A stretch of 64,000 nucleotides of DNA from Pararhodobacter marinus (GTDB taxonomy: Bacteria; Pseudomonadota; Alphaproteobacteria; Rhodobacterales; Rhodobacteraceae). Shown piece by piece: positions 46,037 through 52,642 of the stretch (positions are counted from its first letter, which is position 1; each line of letters begins with the position of its first letter). The position numbers and the translations under genes are program-made. The stretch is taken from contig NZ_QEYD01000007.1 of assembly GCF_003122215.1 (NCBI RefSeq), positions 209,026-273,025 of the forward strand. The letters run 5' to 3'. The notes under the pieces were generated by a model. It ran no database searches and was not told where the DNA came from. It saw only the letters and a program-made list of their open reading frames with translations.

Positions 46037-46187
46037 CCCGGAGGGCGCACGCCCCCTCCGGACCTCCCCGTGGATATTTTCAGAACAAAGATGGGGCCTT
46101 AACACAGCGTTAACCCTCATCTTTGCGCCGGAAATATCCTCGGGGGTGAATTGGCCGCAGGCCAAGAGGGGGCAGACAGCCCCCTTC
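46037..46187. repeat. inverted-duplicate intergenic element, copy D
   Basis: Between the converging response regulator and fliP genes: a G/C hairpin (CCGGAGGGCGC...CTCCGG), CCCCGTGGATATTTTCAG, AACAAAGATG, a spacer with TTAACACAGCGTTAACC, then the mirror unit CATCTTTGCGCCGGAAATAT, CCTCGGGGGTGAATT, CCGCAGG, and a GGGGGC-AGACA-GCCCCC hairpin. Read on the minus strand, the order and most bases match copy C, over about 140 bases. Confidence 0.7.
46166..46186 (-). terminator. fliP terminator candidate
   Basis: A GGGGGC-AGACA-GCCCCC hairpin about 26 bases past the fliP stop (minus strand) with a short TCTT tail. It corresponds to the helicase terminator at 41169 in the other copy of the repeat. Confidence 0.45.
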
Positions 46188-46211
46188 CCCGCTTGCCACC
46201 CGCTCCGGTCT

Positions 46212-47015
46212 TCAGAAATACCCGCGCACCAGCGACGCCGAGACCAGCGTCCAGCCATCCGCCACGACGAAGAAGGCCAGCTTGAAGGGCAGCGAGACGA
46301 TGGCGGGCGGGACCATCATCATCCCCATCGACATCAGCACCGCCGCGACCACCAGATCGATGATGAGGAAGGGCAGGAAGATCACGAAGCCGACTTCGAA
46401 AGCATGGCTCAGTTCCGACAGCAGGAACGAGGGGATCAGCACCGAAAGCGGGCCGTCGGGGCCGAAGGCGGGCGGGTCGGGGCGCAGATCGGCCAGACCC
46501 TGCCAGGTCGCGGGATCGGTCCGTGCGGCCATGAACGCGCGGAACGGCTCGATCGCGCGGATCGCGGCTTCCTCGACGCCGATCCGCCCGGCCTCCAGCG
46601 GCACCACGCCCGCCTCCCACGCGGCCATGAAGACCGGTTCCATGATGAAGTAGGTCAGGAACAGGGCCAGCGTCGTCAACAGCATCCCCGGAGGCGATTG
46701 CTGCAGGCCGACCGCCTGGCGCAGGATCGCCAGCACGGTGACGAGGAAGGGAAAGCAGGTCACCATGACCATCAGCCCGGGCACGAGGCTGAGCAGCGTC
46801 AACAGCACCAGAAGCTGCACCGAACGCACGGCAAGACTGCCGCCCTCGCCCATCGACAGCGTCAGTTCCTGCGCGGATGCCGTGCCGGGCAGAAGCGCGA
46901 AGAGCGTCAGCAGCACGGCAATGGCCGCCGGACCCGCGAGAAGCGCGAAAGGGCGCAACCGAGAATGCCCGCGTCGCAGGGCGGGTTGCGAGGGGTCGAC
47001 GACCTGCGGGCGCAT
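46212..47015 (-). CDS. fliP: flagellar biosynthetic protein FliP
   Basis: A 267-residue export-gate protein (start assumed at 47015). A cleavable signal peptide (LLAGPAAIAVLLTLFALLPGTASA) is followed by FliP membrane helices and signatures: QLLVLLTLLSLVPGLMVMVTCFPFLVTVLAILRQAVGLQQSPPG, and FLLSELSHAFEVGFVIFLPFLIIDLVV. The C-terminal MMMVPPAIVSLPFKLAFFVVADGW is also typical. The true start is uncertain: the frame is open back to GTG 47285 or ATG 47279, overlapping the fliN stop, but the extra ~90 codons use many codons that are rare here (AGG, TTG, CGA). Confidence 0.88.
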   Translation of the reverse strand: MRPQVVDPSQPALRRGHSRLRPFALLAGPAAIAVLLTLFALLPGTASAQELTLSMGEGGSLAVRSVQLLVLLTLLSLVPGLMVMVTCFPFLVTVLAILRQAVGLQQSPPGMLLTTLALFLTYFIMEPVFMAAWEAGVVPLEAGRIGVEEAAIRAIEPFRAFMAARTDPATWQGLADLRPDPPAFGPDGPLSVLIPSFLLSELSHAFEVGFVIFLPFLIIDLVVAAVLMSMGMMMVPPAIVSLPFKLAFFVVADGWTLVSASLVRGYF

Positions 47016-47281
47016 CGACGCAGGCGCTCGATCAGAGCGGCGCGGCAACTTTCCGGACGTGTCCGGGGCCCTCGCGGGTTCCGTGCCACGGCGCCTGCCA
47101 TTCGCGCCGGGCAAGTCCGGGCAAGGGGCAGCATCCGCGACTGCCGGTGCGGAACAGGACCGGGATGCGGTTTCGCGAAAACCGGACGAGGCCGGCACTT
47201 GCCCGGCCACCAAAGTCCGGGCCGCCCGTACGGCGCCAGCCGCAGTTTCGCCGGAATGCCCGGCGCGCACCTGCGGCATGG
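47016..47281 (-). other. fliN-fliP gap of about 265 bases
   Basis: Open in the fliP frame but with atypical codon use and no recognisable domain; fliO, which often sits here, was not found. It contains a 14-base perfect palindrome CCGGACGTGTCCGG at 47053-47066 and several CCGG-rich inverted repeats. It could be an untranslated spacer, or encode an N-terminal extension of FliP. Confidence 0.45.
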
Positions 47282-47587
47282 TCACAGCCCGTTCGACAGG
47301 TCGGCCACTTCGGTCAGGCGCACGGCCATCTGGCCGGCCTGATCGTCTTCCAGCTCTTCCAGCACGCCGCGCGCGATCAGCCGGTCGCCCACGAACAGCT
47401 CGACCGGGTCCTCGACCCGCCGGTCCAGCGGCAGCACCGATTCGCGCTGCAATTTCAGCAGGTCCCGCACCAGCGGGCGGGCGCGGCCCACGGCCACCAC
47501 GATCTCGATGGGCACCTGGGTAAAGGCGCTGCGGCCAAGGCCGGAGGCGCCTTGCGGAGCGCTGTCGGGGGTGTCGGTATCAGGCAC
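47282..47587 (-). CDS. fliN: flagellar motor switch protein FliN
   Basis: A 101-residue C-ring protein. A short N-terminal linker precedes the SpoA domain: VPIEIVVAVGRARPLVRDLLKLQRESVLPLDRRVEDPVELFVGDRLIARGVLEEL, in which the conserved L-hydrophobic-L pattern and GDRLIARGE-like motif mark FliN/FliM. It begins with GTG 47587, supported by GAGGAG 7 bases upstream within the fliH end. The fliH stop overlaps its first codons. Confidence 0.9.
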   Translation of the reverse strand: MPDTDTPDSAPQGASGLGRSAFTQVPIEIVVAVGRARPLVRDLLKLQRESVLPLDRRVEDPVELFVGDRLIARGVLEELEDDQAGQMAVRLTEVADLSNGL

Positions 47588-48176
47588 TTTGACTCTCCTC
47601 GGACTGGATCTGGTAGAAACGGTCGATGGCAAGGCCGATCGCCAGCGCCGCATCGGTCAGGTCGACCCGCGTCTGCGCGGCGCCCAGCGCGAAGGATGCC
47701 TGCCCCTCGGTCAGGTCTTCGGTCTCGACGATCTCGACGGGCGGCAACAGCAGCCCCTCCATGGCATCGCGAAACGCCTTCTCGCTGCCCGGCCCGACAT
47801 GCAGGGTGATCGGCGCCTCGGCCCCGGCCTGCGCCAGCGGCAGTAGCTGGTCGACGACGAGCGGCACGACCGAGGCACGCGCCATCGGCGGCAGAACCGT
47901 TTCGGCGATCGCGCGCAGAAGCGGATCGAGCGCCGAAAGCACATGACCGCGCGCTTCGTGATAGGTGAAGTTCAGTTGCTCGACCTGGCGCTCGATGGCG
48001 GCGCGGCGGGTGCTGGCCTCGGCATCGGCCTGCCGGCCGCAATCGTCCCAGCCCGCGACATAGCCTTTCTCATAGGCATTGAGCCGCAGATCCTCGAGTT
48101 CCTCGGGCGTCATCAACACGGGGCCCTCCACCGCATCGGCGGTCTCGAAGACTTCAAGACGCAGGGGCTGGGACAT
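47580..48176 (-). CDS. fliH: FliH-like flagellar export regulator
   Basis: A 198-residue protein that occupies the FliH position between fliF and fliN. The N-terminal segment (LEVFETADA...MTPEELEDLRLNAYEKGYVAGWDDCGRQ) and the following Ala/Glu-rich coiled coil are FliH-like, and the C-terminal DLTEGQASFALGAAQTRVDLTDA resembles the ATPase-binding half. FliH is weakly conserved, so position supports the call. Its ATG overlaps the fliF stop by one base (TGATG). Confidence 0.75.
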   Translation of the reverse strand: MSQPLRLEVFETADAVEGPVLMTPEELEDLRLNAYEKGYVAGWDDCGRQADAEASTRRAAIERQVEQLNFTYHEARGHVLSALDPLLRAIAETVLPPMARASVVPLVVDQLLPLAQAGAEAPITLHVGPGSEKAFRDAMEGLLLPPVEIVETEDLTEGQASFALGAAQTRVDLTDAALAIGLAIDRFYQIQSEESQSA

Positions 48177-49756
48177 CAGCGGGCCTCCTCGGTTTCGTCC
48201 ATCCAGGCGCGCAACACCTCGATCGTCTCATCCTGGCGCTCGGCGATGAGCTGGCGCATCCGGTCGACCGAATCCTGCGCGTCCCCCGACTCGGACCCGC
48301 CGAAATCGCCGTCGATCTCGCCCGTCAGGCCGGGCGCCATGGCGATCATCGGCGCGAAACCGGCCATGGGGTCGTCCTCGTCCTCGGCCGCCGCAGCCTG
48401 GCCGCTGCCCGAGCCGCCGCCCTTCAGGATCGGCCGCAACACGAAGAGCGCCAGCACCAGCGCCACGGCGGCCAGAGCGGCCAGCCGGATCAGTCCCATC
48501 AGGTCAAGCGCGGACAGCCAGCTTTGCACCCCCGCCGTACCCAGCTCGGTCGAGACCGGCTGGAATTCCAGCGATCTGAGCGTGATCACATCGCCGCGCG
48601 CCTCGTCGTAGCCCACGGCCGAGGCCACCAGTTCGCGCAACGCCGCCAGTTCATCGTCCGAGCGCGGCGTCCATTGTGTCTCGCCCGCGTCGTCGGTGCT
48701 GCGCACACCGTCGACGAGGACCGCCACCGTCAGGCGCCGGATCGCGCCCGGGCCGCGTTCCAGCTCGCGGCTGGTTTCGCTGACCTCCCAAGCGATCCGC
48801 TCGCGCGAGGTCTGTTCGCGCGATTCCGATCGGCCCTCCGTGCCGCCGGCCTGTCCGTCGGGCAGGTTTGACGCCACCGTCACGCCCGCACCGCCGGTAT
48901 CCGAGCTGGTCTGCGTGCTTTCCTCGGTCTCTTGGCTGACCGGCACACGCGCCTCGGGGTCGATGCGTCGCTCGGTGATCGTCTCGCGGTCGGTGACGGT
49001 TTCGATATTCAGCTCGACCACGGCGCGGCCCTGCCCCACGCGCGCTTCGAGCAGGCGCTCGACATTGCGGCGCATCTGTTCGGCGCGGTCATGACCCTGC
49101 ATGTCGGGGCCTTCCTCTTCGGCGACGACCATGCCGCCCGCCGAATCGATCACCGCCACGGCCTCGGGCCGCATCCCCGCCACCGCCGAGGCCACCAGAT
49201 AGCGCAGGGCCTGCCCCTGCTGCGGTGACAGCGCGGGGCCGACCGGCGTCACCGTGACCGAGGCCGACATCTCGCCATCGCGCCGGAACGGTTGCGCCGC
49301 CCCCTGCGAGATATGCACCCGCGCCTGCCGGATATGCGGGCTGGCCATGATCGTGCGCGCCAGCTCGCCCTCTTTCGCGCGCCAATAGGCGGCGTCGAAC
49401 ATCTGCGCGGTGGTGCCGAATCCCGTCAGCCCGTCGAGCAGTTCGTAACCCGAGGACGAATTGGCCGGCAGCCCCTGCCCGGCCAGCGCCATGCGCATCT
49501 CGTCGCGCTGGGTGGCGTCCACATAGATCGCATCGCCGCGCACCTCATAGGCCACGCCGCGCTGATCGAGCGCCTGGATCACCTCGCCCGATTGCGGCCC
49601 TTCGAGCCCCGCATAGAGCAACGCCATGCCCGGGGCGGTCGCCAGTCGGGTCAGGCCAAGCACGGCGGCGAAGACCCCGATGGCGGCGAGCGCGACGATG
49701 ATCCGGCGCCGGGGCTCGAGTGAATTCCAGGTCGATAGGAGCTGTTCCAAGGGCAT
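48176..49756 (-). CDS. fliF: flagellar MS-ring protein FliF
   Basis: A 526-residue protein that forms the MS ring in the cytoplasmic membrane. Membrane helices lie at about residues 18-38 and 430-450 (ALAAVALVLALFVLRPIL). The periplasmic ring-building domains carry YAGLEGPQSGEVIQALDQRGVAYEVRG, SSGYELLDGLTGFGTTAQMFDAAYWRAKEGELARTI, IRQARVHIS and VSVTPVGPALSPQQGQALRYLVASAV. The C-terminal cytoplasmic tail, which docks FliG, ends DRMRQLIAERQDETIEVLRAWMDE. It is the first gene of the fliF-fliH-fliN-fliP operon, divergent from fliL. Confidence 0.93.
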   Translation of the reverse strand: MPLEQLLSTWNSLEPRRRIIVALAAIGVFAAVLGLTRLATAPGMALLYAGLEGPQSGEVIQALDQRGVAYEVRGDAIYVDATQRDEMRMALAGQGLPANSSSGYELLDGLTGFGTTAQMFDAAYWRAKEGELARTIMASPHIRQARVHISQGAAQPFRRDGEMSASVTVTPVGPALSPQQGQALRYLVASAVAGMRPEAVAVIDSAGGMVVAEEEGPDMQGHDRAEQMRRNVERLLEARVGQGRAVVELNIETVTDRETITERRIDPEARVPVSQETEESTQTSSDTGGAGVTVASNLPDGQAGGTEGRSESREQTSRERIAWEVSETSRELERGPGAIRRLTVAVLVDGVRSTDDAGETQWTPRSDDELAALRELVASAVGYDEARGDVITLRSLEFQPVSTELGTAGVQSWLSALDLMGLIRLAALAAVALVLALFVLRPILKGGGSGSGQAAAAEDEDDPMAGFAPMIAMAPGLTGEIDGDFGGSESGDAQDSVDRMRQLIAERQDETIEVLRAWMDETEEAR

Positions 49757-49890
49757 TCCTTTGCGCGGACGTTCTGTCCCGATGCGCCGATCCTTGCCCT
49801 GACTCGATTAACAATCGGTTAGCCACCTCGTGCGAAAACGAAGCCCGGAACAGCCTCGCAATGCAGATCCGGATTCAAGGAACCTCCGCC
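49757..49890. promoter_or_regulatory. fliF/fliL divergent control region with a CtrA-like site
   Basis: The 134-base region between the two flagellar operons contains TTAA-CAATCGG-TTAG at 49808-49822, one base away from the full TTAA-N7-TTAA motif. CtrA is the known master regulator of flagellar genes in many Rhodobacterales. Which operon it would serve cannot be told from the sequence. Confidence 0.45.
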
Positions 49891-50448
49891 ATGGCCAGTG
49901 CAGACACGGACGCCCAAACGCCTGAGAAGAAATCCAAACTCCCGCTGATCATCGGGATCGTGCTGGCGCTTCTGGGCGCGGGCGGGGGATTCTTCGTGAC
50001 CTATTCGGGGATGCTCGATTCGCTTCTGGGCGGCGAGGCCGGCGACCATGCCGCCCCGTCCGAGGACGCCCACGGCGCGCCCGCCGATACCGGCCACGGG
50101 GCGGCGGCGGCCGATGACGGCCATGGTGGCGACTCGGGCGACGGCAGTGCGGCGGGCTACGTGCCGCTCTCGCCCATCGTCGTCACGATCGGCCAGCGCG
50201 GGGAAACCCGCCACCTGCGTTTTCTGGCCCAGCTTGCCGTTGCGCCCGGCGCGGCGGGGGCCGTGACCAACCTGCTGCCGCGCATCGTCGACGTGCTCAA
50301 CATCTACCTGCGCGCGCTGGATCCCTTCGAGCTTGAAGAACCCGCCGCACTGATGCGGCTGCGCGCACAGATGCTGCGCCGGGTTCAGATCGTCACCGGG
50401 CCGGGCATGGTCAACGACCTGCTCATCATGGAATTCGTCATAAACTGA
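49891..50448 (+). CDS. fliL: flagellar basal-body-associated protein FliL
   Basis: A 185-residue protein with a single membrane helix (LPLIIGIVLALLGAGGGFFVTY, about 19-40), a histidine-, glycine- and alanine-rich linker (about 50-86, HGAAAADDGHGGDSG) and a FliL domain (about 90-185) with PLSPIVVTIG, the DPFELEEPAALMRLRAQMLRR region and MEFVIN at the end. FliL associates with the stator. AAGGA precedes the ATG. It heads the plus-strand flagellar operon. Confidence 0.9.
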   Translation: MASADTDAQTPEKKSKLPLIIGIVLALLGAGGGFFVTYSGMLDSLLGGEAGDHAAPSEDAHGAPADTGHGAAAADDGHGGDSGDGSAAGYVPLSPIVVTIGQRGETRHLRFLAQLAVAPGAAGAVTNLLPRIVDVLNIYLRALDPFELEEPAALMRLRAQMLRRVQIVTGPGMVNDLLIMEFVIN

Positions 50449-50460
50449 GGGGCTTTTCGC

Positions 50461-51021
50461 ATGGAATTTCTGTCTGACCTCCTGCTCGCCGCCGCGACGA
50501 TCGGCGCCGCCGCCTATTGCGTCGTGCTCTCGCGCCGGCTCAAGGCGCTGGGATCGCTCGAAGGCGGGATGGGCAGCGCAATCGCGCTGCTCTCCACGCA
50601 GGTCGACGATCTTTCGCGCTCGCTTAATGCCGCGCGCGAGGCGTCGGGCAAAACGGGCGCCCGGCTCGACGCGCAGGCCGCGCGGGCCGAAACCGTGGCG
50701 CGCAAGCTCGAATTGCTGGTGGCCTCGATGCACGATCTGCCCGACGGGCCGCCGCGCGATCCGGGCGATGACGGGCAGCCACAACCGCCCCTGGGGAGCG
50801 CCGCGTCGGGGTCAAAGCCCGCCTTGTTCCGATCGACGGGCCTGCGTTCGGCGCGCCCGCCCAGCCCCTGGCCCGCCAGCGCCGGGCGCCGCGCCCCCCT
50901 GAATCAGCCGTCGGACCCGGAGGATGATGCCCATCCCGACAGTGGCGAAAAGGCCTCTGCCCCGTCGCGCGGCCGCGTCCTGCGCCGCCGCCCCAGCGCC
51001 CAGACCGCCGAGAGCCGCTGA
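50461..51021 (+). CDS. flagellar-operon membrane protein, DUF6468-like
   Basis: A 186-residue protein. The N-terminal helix (residues 1-24, LLLAAATIGAAAYCVVLSRRL) is followed by an amphipathic stretch (VDDLSRSLNAAREASGKTGARLDAQAARAETVARKLELL) and a disordered Pro/Ser/Arg-rich tail. A protein of this layout is found between fliL and a motE-like gene in alphaproteobacterial flagellar clusters and is called DUF6468 when conserved; I am not sure of the family name. Its stop overlaps the next ATG (TGATG). It is likely a flagellar accessory factor. Confidence 0.65.
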   Translation: MEFLSDLLLAAATIGAAAYCVVLSRRLKALGSLEGGMGSAIALLSTQVDDLSRSLNAAREASGKTGARLDAQAARAETVARKLELLVASMHDLPDGPPRDPGDDGQPQPPLGSAASGSKPALFRSTGLRSARPPSPWPASAGRRAPLNQPSDPEDDAHPDSGEKASAPSRGRVLRRRPSAQTAESR

Positions 51022-51659
51022 TGGGTCGCCGAACCAAAGCCGCTCCGACCGCCACCCGGCGGCGGCCCCGTCGCCGCGCCATCCGCGTCCTGCCACTGCT
51101 CGCGCTGCTCTTCGTCGCGGGCGGGACGCTGCGGCTGGTCCCGCTTGTCCCCGAAGCGCTGGCCCGCGATCCGGCAACGGATCCGACCACCGCGCAGCCG
51201 GTTCAGGCCGAGCTTCCCGCCGATCCGCAGCGCCCCCTGCGCACCAGCCCTGCAAGCGATGCCGAATTGTCGCTGCAGATCCGCGAACGCGAGCGTCAGG
51301 TTGCCGAGCGGGAAGCGCAGCTTGAGGAACGCGCGGCGCTGATGGCGGCGGCGGAAGAGCGGCTGCGCGCCCAGATCGACGCGCTGCAATCGGCGGAATC
51401 CGACCTGTCCGCAACCATGGCGCTGGCCGACCGCGCCGCCGAGGACGATATCGCCCGGCTGGTCGCCGTCTTCGGCTCGATGAAGCCCGAGGACGCGGCC
51501 GCCGTCTTCACCGAGATGGATCCCGATTTCGCAGCGGGCTTCCTCGCCCGGCTTGAGCCGCAAAGCGCGGCTGACATCCTGGCGGGGATGGAGCCGCGCC
51601 TGGCCTATACGCTCAGCGCCATCGTCGCGGGCCGCAACGCCCTGGTGCCGCGGGAGTAA
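51021..51659 (+). CDS. MotE-like flagellar chaperone with MgtE N-terminal-type domain
   Basis: A 212-residue protein. A basic N-terminus precedes one membrane helix (VLPLLALLFVAGGTLRL), a long coiled coil (about residues 80-140, RERERQVAEREAQLEER) and a C-terminal MgtE_N-type domain (LVAVFGSMKPEDAAAVFTEMDPDFAAGFLARLEPQSAADILAGMEP). This is the architecture of MotE, the periplasmic chaperone that aids stator proteins in Rhizobiales. It lies just before motA. Confidence 0.8.
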   Translation: MGRRTKAAPTATRRRPRRRAIRVLPLLALLFVAGGTLRLVPLVPEALARDPATDPTTAQPVQAELPADPQRPLRTSPASDAELSLQIRERERQVAEREAQLEERAALMAAAEERLRAQIDALQSAESDLSATMALADRAAEDDIARLVAVFGSMKPEDAAAVFTEMDPDFAAGFLARLEPQSAADILAGMEPRLAYTLSAIVAGRNALVPRE

Positions 51660-51772
51660 CCGGCGCGAAAACGCGTGGGCGAGGCGCGGAATCATGGCCG
51701 CGACCGGCCGCCGGTCAGGCTTTCTTAACGCCCTTTTGCCACCCTCGATACGCAGGAGAATCGGAGTGCGTC

Positions 51773-52642
51773 ATGATTGGAATCATCGGCATCGTCGTCG
51801 TGTTCGTGATGGTGTTCGGGGGGTTCGTCATGGCTGGCGGGCATTTCGACATCATCCTGCACTCGCTGCCCTATGAGATGACCATGATCGGCGGCGCCGC
51901 GGTCGGTGCCTTCCTGATCGCCAATAACGGCGCAGGGGTGAAGCACACGCTCAAGGATATCGGCAAGGTGTTCAAGGGCGCGGCGTGGAAGCCGCAGGAT
52001 TACCGTGAATTGCTGTGCCTTCTTTTCGAACTGATCCGCCTCGCGCGTCAGAATCCCGTCGCGCTGGAAGAGCATATCGAAGCCCCCGACAGTTCGGAGA
52101 TTTTCGGCCGCTACCCCAAGGTCCTTAAAGACCACGAAGCCACCGAACTGATCTGCGACACGCTGCGCTCGATGACGCTCAGCTATGACGACCCGATGCA
52201 GGTCGAAGAAGTGCTTGACAAGCGGATGGAAGCCTCGCTCAACCACGCCATGCATTCCAGCCACGCGATGCAGACGGTGGCCGACGGGCTGCCCGCGCTG
52301 GGTATCGTCGCCGCCGTTCTGGGCGTGATCAAGACCATGGCGGCCATCGACCAGCCGCCCGAGGTGCTGGGCGGGCTCATCGGCGGCGCGCTCGTGGGCA
52401 CGTTTCTGGGCGTGTTCCTCGCCTATGGTTTCGTCGGACCCTTCGCCTCGAAAATGGCGATGGTCGTGCAGGAGGACGCGCATTTCTACAAGCTTATCCG
52501 CGAGGTACTGATCGCGAACCTGCACAATCACCCCGCCAATATGTGCATCGAGGTCGGGCGCCAGAACACGCCGCACCATGTCCGGCCCAGCTATGGCGAG
52601 CTGGAAGAAGCGATGCGCGCCCTCAAGCGCGAGGCGGCGTGA
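51773..52642 (+). CDS. motA: flagellar motor stator protein MotA
   Basis: A 289-residue stator subunit with four membrane helices: residues 1-20 and 30-50, then around 180-200 and 205-230. The cytoplasmic loop between helices 2 and 3 has the conserved charged LLFELIRLARQNPVALEEHIEAP stretch that touches FliG. The proline-containing segment DGLPALGIVAAVLGVIKTMAAIDQPPEVLGGLIGGALVGTFLGV is typical MotA. The upstream TTAA-CGCCCTT-TTGC (51725) is only half of a CtrA site. No motB follows; the next gene is unrelated. Confidence 0.93.
   Translation: MIGIIGIVVVFVMVFGGFVMAGGHFDIILHSLPYEMTMIGGAAVGAFLIANNGAGVKHTLKDIGKVFKGAAWKPQDYRELLCLLFELIRLARQNPVALEEHIEAPDSSEIFGRYPKVLKDHEATELICDTLRSMTLSYDDPMQVEEVLDKRMEASLNHAMHSSHAMQTVADGLPALGIVAAVLGVIKTMAAIDQPPEVLGGLIGGALVGTFLGVFLAYGFVGPFASKMAMVVQEDAHFYKLIREVLIANLHNHPANMCIEVGRQNTPHHVRPSYGELEEAMRALKREAA

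Noticed and set aside
46099..46113. Perfect CtrA motif treated as a promoter element
   Set aside because: It lies between two converging 3' ends inside a repeat, with no gene start nearby; kept only as a curiosity in the findings.
47016..47281. fliO hidden in the fliN-fliP gap
   Set aside because: No frame there has a membrane helix or FliO pattern; the only long frame is the fliP extension.
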